Shown here in pieces: positions 21,845 through 31,701 of a stretch of DNA of 64,000 nt (position 1 is its first letter; every line of letters begins with the position of its first letter). Source of the stretch: Leptobrachium leishanense (Eukaryota; Chordata; Amphibia; Anura; Megophryidae). A model generated the notes under the pieces. It was not told the DNA's origin, did no database searches, and saw nothing but the letters and a program-made list of their open reading frames with translations. The DNA lies in contig CM019065.1 of assembly GCA_009667805.1 (NCBI GenBank), positions 157,471,322 to 157,535,321 of the forward strand, read 5' to 3'. The position numbers and the translations under genes are program-made.

Positions 21845-23128
21845 GTGAGCTTAACATCTGTGGCTGGGAAAGTATTTGAGGGGTTACTAAGGGATAGTAT
21901 TCAGGAATTTATTGGGAGGTATAATGTAATTGGCAAAAATCAGCATGGTTTCATGAAACACAGATCATGTCAGACTAACCTAATTACGTTCTATGAGGAA
22001 GTAAGTAGAAGTATAGATCAGGGGGTCGCAGTGGATGTGATTTACTTAGATTTTGCCAAAGCTTTCGACACAGTTCCACACAAAAGGTTACTATTTAAAT
22101 TAAGAAAAAATGGTCTAGATGAAAATACTTGTTCTTGGATAGAAAACTGGCTAAAAGATAGGGTACAGAGAGTGGTCATAAATGGTACATTTTCAAGATG
22201 GACACCAGTGGTAAGTGGTGTCCCTCAGGGGTCTGTTATAGGACCAATACTATTCAATTTATTTATAAATGACCTTGAGATAGGCATTGAAAGTCATGTA
22301 TCAGTGTTTGCAGATGACACAAAGCTAGGAAAAGTAATACAATGTGAGCAGGATGTTACTTCGCTGCAGAGGGATTTAGATAGATTGGGGGACTGGGCAC
22401 TTAAATGGCAGATGAAATTTAATCTAGATAAATGTAAAGTTATGCACTTTGGAGTGAAGAACACACAAGCAATGTATACCCTAAATGGTACGGAGTTAGG
22501 GAAATCCAAGCAGGAGAAGGATTTGGGAATAATCATAGACTTCAAACTAAGTAACAATGTGCAATGTCAAACAGCAGCCGCCAAGGCCAGCAAAGTACTG
22601 GCATGCATTAAAAGGGGAGTTCACTCACGGGATGAAAACATAATTTTGCCTCTGTATAAATCAATGGTCAGGCCGCACCTTGAATATGCCGTGCAATTTT
22701 GGGCACCTGTCTTAAAAAAAGATATTATATCGCTAGAAAAAGTGCAGAGACGGGCAACTAAATTAATAAGGTGGATGGAAGGGTTAAGTTATGAGGAAAG
22801 ACTAACAAGCTTAAACCTGTTTAGTTTAGAGAAAAGGCGCCTTAGAGGGGATCTGATAACCTTATATAAATATATACGGGGCCATTAACAACCATTGTCT
22901 GATAACCTATTCATTAACAGGACTATACATAGGACAAGGGGTCATCCATTTAGACTGGAAGAAAGAAAATTTAGCTTAAAGCATAGGAAGGGTTATTTTA
23001 CGGTGAGAACAATAAAGCTGTGGAATTCTCTGCCTGTTGAGGTGGTTGGGTCAGAGTCTGTACAGACTTTTAAAAAACGACTGGATGACTTCCTGCAGAC
23101 ACAGAATATTAAGGGTTATAATATTTAA
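21845..23128 (+). pseudogene. LINE ORF2 part 2: RT catalytic core to C-terminus
   Basis: This is the continuation of the preceding fragment. RT motifs in order are YLDFAKAFDTVPH, SGVPQGSVIGPILFNLF, the catalytic FADDTK near 22,310, and then MKFNLDKCKVMHFG. The C-terminal part includes MVRPHLEYAVQFWAP, VQRRATKLI and YEERLTSLNLFSLEKRRLR. A TAA stop at 22,886-22,888 (after YIRGH) interrupts it, and the tail with LFINRTIHRTRGHPFRLEER and LWNSLPVEVV continues to 23,128. With two lesions and a 5' truncation it is not functional, but the damage is light. Confidence 0.85.
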
Positions 23129-23341
23129 TATGTGGGTAAAAGCTTCTTGATCCAAGGAGAAATCTGACTGCCATTCTGGGGTCAAGAAGGAATTTTTTCC
23201 CAGTATGTTGCATATTGGCAAGCATTCAGACTGGGTTTTTTGCCTTCTTTTGGATCAACAGCAGTAGGTTATGTGGGAGAGGCTGAACCCGATGGACGCA
23301 TGTCTTTTTTCAGCCTATATAACTATGTAACTATGTAACTA

Positions 23342-24400
23342 TCATGAATGCATAAGGACTTTGACACTACAAGTAGATAACAAATGAATGTAATTACACA
23401 ATATTTGACAGTGTTTTAATATCACAACGTCAACAGCATCACAAGCACAATAGATTATATTACTTTAATGTCTTTTCTTGAGCATAATTCTCACCAAGTC
23501 TTCATCTATAGACTAGGTTTATAGACCAAACAAAACAAATTGAATTACTTGTGCTTTTTATTATATGTCTTACAATTTTTTGTGTGTATCCTTTGCACAA
23601 AGTATGTGAAACATTCCTGTTTATATGAAAAATGGGGTAGTTTCTCTGTTGATATCCTTAGGGGTGTCTTACTAAATATGTGAGGAGAACAGTGGACGGT
23701 ACTCACTAAGCAGCCCATATGTCACATTCCTAGCCGCCGATGCCGTAAGACGGCTTAAAACCAATGCTGCCTCATAGTAGTGAGACTGGCAATAGTCTTC
23801 CCAGCATTGCCCTGCCTGTCCAGTCCACAGGTGCTGGCTAACACACCTAATGAGCCATTCACAAAAGGAAGCCACGCCTATGCCTCAATGCTTCTGCATT
23901 GTTCTATCTAACTGTGCATTGAGTTAATGGCATAAGTGAGCCTCCCTTGCCAATCTTCAGCTTGCAAGTTAGGGGTTAAGGTGGAGAGGTGGTAGGCTGC
24001 AGAGCATTTTTCTTTTCTCAAAAATACCGGCTCTAGAAGAAAAGAACAAAGATACCTTGAATAGCTCATTCTTCATTCTGACTAATTAACCGCTGCTATA
24101 CAAAGTATAGGAGCCATTAACTTATGGTAAAGAGCCACAACCACAAAGGTCAGAAAAGGAACCCCAGTCGTTAACAGCAAGAGTGGAATAGGCTCCAAAA
24201 TCTACTATAATTAGTAGGTTGTGCAGCTAGAAGCTGAATACCACACTGACACTGAATTTTTTTACCATGAATCAGGAAAGGTTTGGAAATGTACGAGGGA
24301 GTAAGTATGTTATATATTTTTGTGTGGAGAAATATAGAGGACCAGTTTTCTCAGATTGAGACCATATGGATTTACAGGCTGAACCCAGACAAATTGTGTA
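23342..24400. other. Intergenic stretch, nothing recognised
   Basis: No protein-like ORF, inverted repeat or family member was noticed before the LINE-like tail at about 24,420. Confidence 0.35.
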
Positions 24401-24414
24401 CCATTTTTTTCCAA

Positions 24415-24482
24415 CAGACTCTGCGAAATCTCAATGTATCCTTCCTGGTAAAATACTTTGCAAATAAATAAATAAATAAATA
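24415..24482 (+). mobile_element. Retroelement 3' tail with (AAAT)n
   Basis: The stretch CAATGTATCCTTCCTGGTAA followed by AAATACTTTGCAAATAAATA and further AAAT units recurs at 12,930-12,960 and, reversed, at 55,137-55,191. An identical tail with a variable-length repeat suggests a non-LTR retrotransposon 3' end. The body upstream was not identified. Confidence 0.45.
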
Positions 24483-24689
24483 TTCAAAATATATCATTAC
24501 TAGACTTGTCAGAATGCCAAAGCAGAAAAAGAAAAAATAAGTGTGAATTTTCATTTTTATACTATTTGGTTACTTTTTTAAAAAAAAAAAAAATGGTGGG
24601 GCACAGCCACTACTACCCATTGGAGAAGTCTCCAATGGAATATCATCAGAATTTGGGAAAATACATTAATTCTAGACATTGATTTCTAT

Positions 24690-25791
24690 CAGGGTTATCC
24701 AAAGAGATCCGAATTGCTTGAGAAAGGTAACCAAATGCTGAAAATCATCGTTCGGTTACCTTTCCTGACCATTCGGCTATCCAGAGAGCAGGCAATTCGC
24801 CAAATCCTGGCGAATTGCCTGCACATACGGTGCCTGTTCGGTCCCTGTTCGAGGGCAGTGAAATCCCCATGAAAAGCACTGCTTCGGCTATTCAGAGAAC
24901 ACAAACCAGCAGTGAAAGGTTCCCCTAATGCCCTGCCATTCGGTGGTTTAATACGGCAAATTTATTCAGGAGAATCCCATAGACTTCAATGTTAAAAATA
25001 TTCCCGTTTTAATTCAATATCTAATAAACCGTTCATTATAAAATTCTGCAGCAAAAAGTCTCTTTATTTATAGATTTTTTAGGATACTTTAAGCATTTTT
25101 CTGAATTTTTAAAAAAAAAATTAAAAGTCCGATTTTTTTTTTTTTTTTTCAGTTTGCTTATTTTTTTTTGCAACAGCCCTCTTTATTATCATTCCCTGGA
25201 CCTCCTGTGAAAATTTCAGACATTTTCGCTCAGTAGTTTCTTTGCAAACAGCGTTTCTTTTTCCCAGATTCATACAAATGGTTTTTCTAATTTATTCACT
25301 GCCTCCTCTACGTCAGTGGTCCCCAACCCAGGCCCTCAGGGCCCACTAACAGGCCAGATTTTGCAGATCACCTTGGGGAAATGCAGACTGAATCCTGCAA
25401 TCACTGAGCAGCAAATCATAACACCTGTGCTGTGCTTCAGATATCTGGCAAACCTGGCCTGTTAGTGGGCCCTGAGGGCCTGGGTTGGGGACCACTGCTC
25501 TACGTCACAGCTGCTTCTGGCTCTGTGTGATTCGGCTCCTTTTCGGCTCCTGTTCGGCTCCTGTTCGGGTTTTTCGAAGGTTAATCCAGATGTTTTTGCT
25601 TGTTTTCAGCGTGCATTCGGTTAGGTTTCGTCAGGTTTGCGGCAGCTTTTCCCTGCAATTCGGGGACCCTGTGGTGCTTGCTGAATACACCGCAGGGTCA
25701 CCGAAATGGGATCGGCAAAAGGAACCGAATTGAAGAGAACAAAAAGTCACCGAACGTGCGGTGACTTTTCGAATCTCTTTGGATAACCCTG
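24690..25791. mobile_element. Family A element, copy 2, opposite orientation
   Basis: The ends are CAGGGTTATCCAAAGAGATC and AATCTCTTTGGATAACCCTG, with TAT just outside both. It is the reverse of the copy at 14,668-15,555 throughout. Without the hAT MITE at 25,314-25,497 and its extra target copy it measures about 910 bp, close to the 888 bp of copy 1. It is non-coding. Confidence 0.75.
25314..25497. mobile_element. hAT MITE M with 8-bp duplication CTCTACGT
   Basis: A 184-bp palindrome-like element whose ends are CAGTGGTCCCCAACCCAGGC and GCCTGGGTTGGGGACCACTG, a perfect inverted match. CTCTACGT is present at 25,306-25,313 and 25,498-25,505. Both facts fit a hAT non-autonomous element. Relatives are at 30,993-31,162, 31,195-31,364 and 33,296-33,427. 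Confidence 0.9.
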
Positions 25792-26530
25792 TATGTTTCT
25801 ATGCACATTGCAAGTTAATACCATTGTGCAGCTTTGTCTTTGCTTTGCCTTTTAATTGACACTAGATAGTCATAATAATAAAGCGGTTGTAAATTGTAAT
25901 CATAAAAAGAACAATAGTAATGTTACAGAAAATTAACATTTGGTTCTGAAAATGATATCACTCTATTTTTCCTCTATCACTCTGCAGAGTAAACTGTGTC
26001 ATATTATTTCCATTTTACAATAATCCGTATGTTTGCTGAAGATCTACAGGGAGGCATGAGAAAAATGACATCAAAATGACATCACTTCTGAACTATGCTT
26101 TTAATCACCATTATATGAACAAATATACAGAAAAAACAAAAAAATGCCAAAATTTGATCTTGTACTGCAAATTCTAATTATATGCTATTCTTATTTTAAA
26201 TGGAAGAGAGAGGTAAAATATTGTTCCAAAGTTATATGTACTTTATTCTCATATTGAAAATATGCCAGAACCCTTCAGATTTGGCATTACAGCACAAGAA
26301 GGTTATTTTCATTGCAATAATATGTGCCCTGGTTGTCAAGTTGTAATGTATGATGTTGAAAGCTGTTAAGATAAACTGTTTCTCTCATTTAGAACTTCCC
26401 ACATGTTAGATGTTGAAGATCACGTTTGAGACCATTCCAAATAATTCATAAATTATTTCATAGATGTTGCTAGGCTTTCCAAGGTTACGATATATTGTAA
26501 AATTAAATATCTTTAGCGTGCCATTTAACC
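25792..26530. other. AT-rich intergenic stretch, nothing recognised
   Basis: No coding or repeat structure could be supported. Confidence 0.35.
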
Positions 26531-26534
26531 TTTT

Positions 26535-27440
26535 TTACTATATGGGTCAATCCGAATGAGCCGATCTGGCACCGAAATGTCCCCGTGCGGTGTAATTTCA
26601 TGGCCATTCAGCTTTTCACAAAGCAGGTGGCTCACCAGATTTTGGAAAAATACAGTGCTGTTCGGCAGTAGTGAAAGTCCCCATGGAAAAGCAATGATTA
26701 ATCTATTCAGAGAACACCGAACAGATGAGAAATGTCAGAGAAATGCCCTGATTTTCGGTGATTTCATTTGCCAGGTTTAATCAGGTGAATCCCATAGGTT
26801 TCAATTTTAAAAATATTCCTGTTTTTATTCAATAACTATTAAACCATTTATTCCTTTAATTTGCATCAAAAAGACTCTTTATTTATTTTTGTTAGTGATT
26901 TTTTAGGAATTTCTGGGGGGTTTCTCCAATTTTTTTTAGTGGTTTTTCTTTTTTCTGTAGCAAACCTTTTTATTATTATTCATAGGACCTTGTATGTAAA
27001 TTACAAACATTTTTGTCCAGTAGTTTTTTGCAAACAGCATTTCAATTGTTTTGCGTTTTTTTTTACCCATCCGGCGGCTTGTTAGCTTTTGTCGGTGGTC
27101 TGTTCGGTGGGTCGTTGGCTGCTTGCGGTTGCATCTGGCAGCTGTGTGGCAGGTTTGCGGTGGCTGTCCGGCTGGTTAGTGGTGGCCAGAGGGTTTACAG
27201 CGACTGTCCGGCGGGTTGGCGGCAGCGGCAGCGGCCAGCAGGTTTGCGGCGACTGTCTGGCAGGTTGGCGGCCGGTGGGTTTGTGGCAGCTGTTCGGTGG
27301 GTTGGCAGCATCAGCCGGCAGGTTTGCGGCGGCTGTCCATAAGGTTGGTGGCGGCGTTCGGCGGCCTGATTTGCCGCCCATGAGGGACCCTGCAGTGAAT
27401 GCTGAATTCACCGCAGGGTCAGCGAATCAGACTCTCCGAA
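26535..27440 (+). repeat. Family A repeat copy with expanded GC-rich tandem core
   Basis: The collinear landmarks are GAAAGTCCCCATGGAAAAGC, ATAGGTTTCAATTTTAAAAA, TTTATTCCTTTAATTTGCAT and GTCCAGTAGTTTTTTGCAAA, followed by a GC-rich tandem block (27,075-27,365) and the CCGCAGGGTCAGCGAATCAG end region. Terminal inverted repeats are not evident. ORFs through the block on both strands are products of the tandem repeat. Confidence 0.6.
27075..27365 (+). repeat. Degenerate GC-rich minisatellite
   Basis: Imperfect units of about 18-27 bp built on GGTTTGCGGCGGCTGTCCGG and variants such as GGTTTGCGGCGACTGTCTGG and GGGTTGGCGGC. The equivalent place in other family A copies holds only one or two units (for example near 25,630), so the array is an expansion in this copy. 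Confidence 0.65.
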
Positions 27441-27479
27441 GTGCAGCGAATCAGAGAGCAATAATCCTATATATATTCT

Positions 27480-27833
27480 AAAAATGAGATACCTCCAAAT
27501 GTTGATCATGCTGATATTTATGAAGCAGAAAAATAATTGATCATAGTTTTAAACAATCAGTTCTTTAAATAACTGTAAATCTAATGTAAATATTCCATGA
27601 ACCATTTGCCAACAGCACCTGTTAATATTGACAAACCTTTTTTCTGCATGGAAAAACCCAGTAAACATCCGTCTTCAGGACTTCATTCTTACAGTCACTA
27701 GACTATAATTAGGACTATGAACATGGTGGCTGTGGTTTCCCACAAAACGTTTTTTTTAGCGTTGTTGCAACCACACTAATCTTGCTTCCCAGTAGCCAAA
27801 ATTAAAGAACAGCAGGGTAATTTTTATTTATAT
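27480..27833. other. Intergenic stretch, nothing recognised
   Basis: Nothing beyond ordinary AT-rich sequence was seen. Confidence 0.35.
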
Positions 27834-27837
27834 TTTA

Positions 27838-28232
27838 GGCTGGGGTCAGAACGCGCGTGCAGCCGCACTTTATCACAGCCGTAGTAGCAGCAAATGACGG
27901 CCAATGATGGGCAATATACGAAGTGCGGCCGCGCCAAGCTAGTGGCAAACAAACGCATTTTTTTGAGAACGTGATACCGCTAGTACTGATGTACAGAGTG
28001 CGCTGCGTCCGCTAGCGGCGTGTGTGCGTGATAGGAGACGTCAGACGCTGCTAATGTCCAGCCAACATAACGTCCAGACGCAAAAAGGTTTTTATTGATG
28101 ATCCGTACAAAATCATGGACGAAAATGCGCATCGTATGACCGCTATCACGTATTCCGTGAAAAAATACGTCCATTCGTTCGGACGCACTTTTTCACGGAC
28201 GACGTGAAAAATGCGTTTGTCTGACCCTAGCC
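27838..28232 (-). mobile_element. GGCTAGGG MITE, copy 6
   Basis: The ends are GGCTGGGGTCAGA and GTCTGACCCTAGCC, flanked by TTTA and TTAA. The interior is collinear with copies 1 and 2. It is non-coding. Confidence 0.8.
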
Positions 28233-28236
28233 TTAA

Positions 28237-29175
28237 ATCACAAAATATTTTAACTACTTTTAAGTTCAATAGTGTGAAAAAATAGCATAATACAAACTAT
28301 ATATATATATATACTGTATATATATTTTAACATTTTATGTGCAGTAATGTACAGTGAGAAAATTAATCTTTGAAAAATTGTGATGCAACTTTAAAGAAGA
28401 ATTCCAGTAAACCTTAAATTGTCACTAAACCCTAATTCTTCCTAGCCTTCTAGATATTTTTAAAGCGAATTTACAACAAAAAGGGTAAATTGACAAATTC
28501 TGCTGCTCACTGTCAAAGTTCTACCCATTCCATGACCTGTCGTATCACTAGATACTATAAATGGTTTCTTGGCTCAACTTACATTTTAATGGCTTCTGCT
28601 CTACTGATAGTGTCCAAGTGAGTGATCGTGCATGAATCAACATCTAAAATTAAGAAACGTGAAAATGAGATGGTATGAAAGGAGCCAAGGGGTCAAAGTA
28701 GTGCTGCAGATTGCATTTCTTGCGCCTTTTGTAGGTAGCAACAGCAGATAAGAACATGGTGTTCTGTGCTAGCCTAGAAGTAGCAAAGCTACATCTGTTC
28801 TTTCATCTTAAAAAAATACACAGGGAAGAAAGAAAGACAAAATCAATGTCCCTGACGCAGCTGATTTTTTGTGAACAGGGACAATATAGATGACAATCAT
28901 TGCAAGTATCTGCTCTATTTATTAAATGGCCACTACCACCAAAAAATGAAATGTTCTGATTTCGTTTGTTTCTGATATTTAACACATACTTTGTTTTTCT
29001 CTTACATGTTCAGTTAAGAAAATATTTTACTCTATATGTGACACTGGGTGCATCCATTGTTTGATCTTTTGTGTTGTAAACAGCCCTCCTCAACAGTATC
29101 TTTATAGCGCTTACTCACTGTATGGCTTTGGCCATAGAAAAAGCTCTATAGGTCAGGCAACCAACTCGAATCTAA
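28237..29175. other. Intergenic stretch with a TA dinucleotide run
   Basis: A (TA)n tract lies at about 28,297-28,326. No other feature could be supported. Confidence 0.35.
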
Positions 29176-30570
29176 CATGGTTATTCAAAGAGATCTGAAT
29201 TGCTGGCGAAAGGTAACTGAATGCTGAAATTCAGCCTACGGTTAGCTTTTCTGGCCTATCGGCTATCCAGAGAGCAGGCAGTTCACCAAATGTTGGCGAA
29301 TTGCCTGCACATACGGTGCAGGGACATGCAGTCAGTGGAGGCAGGGGAGGCAGAGCCGCACCTGCCATTAAGTGATAAATTAATAAACTAAAAACAAACT
29401 CACCTGCTCCCCCGCTGTCAGCTCCGTCTTCTGCCTCTGCAGGCATTCGTTTTCCCAGCCTACGCAATTTGCATAGCAGGATGTTTCCCCGCTGCACTAA
29501 TTGCGTAAACTGCTCAAGATGTGTGCAGCACACGTCAGAGACAAGTGCTGCCTATTTCATGATCACTGTTCATTAGTGCCGCACATACTGACAGGCACTG
29601 ATAGAGCATTGGAAAAGCTTGGACCAATGGGAAAGCACCATTGGTCCAAGCCATTCCCAGAAAACGCCTACATTAGAGGACTGCCTCTGATTGACAGGAA
29701 GGGGCACATCTAGCAGTTAGACGTGCCCCTTCCTGTCAATGATAGGCCAGGCAGCCCTCCAATGCAGGCTGTGAAAAGATTTCAAGATGGACAACCCCTG
29801 ACTGACTGCATGGGGAGCTGCAGTCCAGGAGCCTGGCACAGGGGTGCCCTGCTCTGCATCAGCTGGGGATGCCCAGTTATACCCCAGGCTGGTTATTGTC
29901 TGCTAACTGGGGCAGGAAGAATGCACAGCACATCTGCCCCCCAGGAGGGATCTGAGGGGGTGCAGCAGCCTTGGAAATTCAAGCAGCAGCAGGAAGTCCT
30001 CTTTGCCCTGCTGCAAGGTAAGTGACCTCATGGGGGGAGAGATGGTTAATGATGGGGAGGGAGAGGCCATGGCTTTCCTCTGTGCTGATTTCCTGATGTT
30101 CACATAGTGCTTAGCTGCCACTCTGTATGATGTATTGTACCTCTAGCCAGGCTGCCTGGGGAGGGACAGGACAGGTGGGGGACTCAGCAGATGCAATGTT
30201 GCCAGCAAGACTCACTCAACTCATCTTCTACCAGGGCTGTCAGATCACAGCGTGTGCTTCATGGGTCACTGGCGTTGTGCTGGGGTGTCAGATCTCCATT
30301 TTGCTCCCTGAAAGTGCTGCCCTGCAGTGTGCAGAAGTCAGGTTGGGTCAGTTTTCCAGTTGGGTCAGTGGCTTGCTTTCCCTTCAGTATAATATGAATG
30401 ACGCAAAATGTATAGGTGCTTTAAGGAAACCTAATGGATGTGGCCAGCTCCTCTTAATAATACTTTGTTATAGGGGCAGCATATAGAGAGGTGTGTGTGT
30501 GTGTTCTTACAGTGCCAGTCTCTTTACACACCCTTTCTTTCACATGCTGTGTGTATGTATATTTATATCT

Positions 30571-30572
<2 letters not shown>

Positions 30573-30601
<29 letters not shown>
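30573..30601. repeat. (TG)n microsatellite
   Basis: About 14 uninterrupted TG units, with further GTGT-rich sequence just upstream at about 30,490. Confidence 0.9.
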
Positions 30602-30604
<3 letters not shown>

Positions 30605-30649
30605 GCCAGGGGCAAGCGTTGGGTTAACCTTTTTATGAGCCTGAAATAT

Positions 30650-30859
30650 CAGGGTTATTGAGAGAGAGGTGAAAACCTTGAATTGGCACGAAAATGAACA
30701 GCCAATTTGGAAAGTGAGATAAATGGGAGAATTTTTCTGGTTTGACTATTTTGACCTAGAATTTTAACTTCTCCGTCATTCTCAAGGTTTTCACCTCTTT
30801 CTGAATAGACCTGATACAGGGTCATTCTTCTGCTTTTCACTGCTCTCTGAATAACCCTG
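30650..30859. mobile_element. Palindromic MITE P, two adjacent copies
   Basis: The first (30,650-30,813) has ends CAGGGTTATTGAGAGAGAGG and a right CTGAATAGACCTG; inner arms pair through GACCTAGAATTTTAACTTCT-like sequence. After ATA a short remnant (30,817-30,859) follows with both termini, CAGGGTCATTC and GAATAACCCTG, and almost no interior. Another ATA separates it from the next palindrome. Confidence 0.65.
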
Positions 30860-30862
30860 ATA

Positions 30863-31517
30863 CAGGGCTATTCAGAAAGAGGTGAAAAACTTGAGAATGA
30901 CAGGAGAAGTGAAAATTCTAGGTCAAAATAGTCAAACCAGAAAAATTCTCCCATTTATCTCACTTTCCAAAATTGGCTATTTGGTCTAGAATCAGTGTTT
31001 CTCAACTCGTTTCCTCGGCCTGGTTTGCCAGATATCTGAAGCATAGCACAGGGGATATGATCTGCTGCTCAGTGATTGCACTATTCAGTCTGCATTTTCC
31101 CAAGGTGATCTGAAAAATCTAGCCTGTAGTGGGTCCTGAGGACTGGAGTTGAGAAACCCTGGTCTAGATTGTTCATTCTCCTGCCAAATCTAGACCAGGG
31201 TTTCTCAACTCCAGTCCTCAGGACCCACTACAGGCTAGATTTTTCAGATCAGCTTGGGAAAATGCAGACTGAATACTGCAATCACTGAGCAGCAAATCAT
31301 ATCACCTGTGCTGTGCTTCACATATCTGGCAAACCAGGCCGAGGAAACGAGTTGAGAAACACTGATTCTAGACCAAATAGCCCATTGAAAAATCTGGACC
31401 AAATAGCCAATTTGGAAAGTGAGATAAATGGGAGAATTTTTCTGGTTTGACTATTTTGACCTAGAATTCAATTCTCCACTCATTCTCAAGGTTTTCACCT
31501 CTTTCTGAATAGCCCTG
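30863..31517. mobile_element. Palindromic MITE P with mirrored hAT MITEs in both arms
   Basis: The ends are CAGGGCTATTCAGAAAGAGG and CCTCTTTCTGAATAGCCCTG. Both arms carry a hAT MITE of type M at the corresponding site, next to GGTCTAGA/TCTAGACC: M1 at 30,993-31,162 and M2, inverted, at 31,195-31,364. M1 and the reverse of M2 differ at only about eight of 170 positions. Between them is the centre TCTAGATTGTTC...CAAATCTAGA. The right arm has about 26 extra bases near 31,380. Confidence 0.75.
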
Positions 31518-31520
31518 TAT

Positions 31521-31701
31521 CAGGGTTATTCAGAGAGCGGTAAAAAGCAGAATGACTGGAGAATGGAAAATTCTAGGTCAAAATAGCAGATCTGGAAAGG
31601 GAGATGAAAGGGAGAATTTTTCTGGTTTGGCTATTTTGACCTAGAATTTTCCATTCTCCAGTCATTCTCCTGCTTTTCACCTCTCTGAATGCATAACCCT
31701 G
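31521..31701. mobile_element. Palindromic MITE P, fourth in chain
   Basis: The ends are CAGGGTTATTCAGAGAGCGG and CTCTCTGAATGCATAACCCTG, with TAT on both sides. The arms pair through GAATGGAAAATTCTAGGTCA and complement. It is of the same type as the copies at 12.4 and 56.8 kb. Confidence 0.75.

Larger units (their letters stand above)
20400..23341 (+). mobile_element. CR1/L2-group LINE, endonuclease to 3' end
   Basis: A non-LTR retrotransposon retaining most of ORF2 and the 3' tail, which ends in repeats of TATGTAACTATGTAACTA. The 5' end is truncated just inside the endonuclease; the exact point (about 20,400) is estimated from where protein similarity begins. There is no ORF1 upstream. Confidence 0.85.

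Noticed and set aside
27082..27481. ORFs of 109-130 codons on both strands in a GC-rich block
   Set aside because: They arise from the GC-rich tandem repeat, are open on both strands, and have Gly/Val/Cys- or Pro/Thr-rich low-complexity translations.
29231..30486. Several ORFs of 60-119 codons in a GC-richer part
   Set aside because: They lie inside a hAT element with hairpins, have no motif and mixed composition; not supportable as genes.
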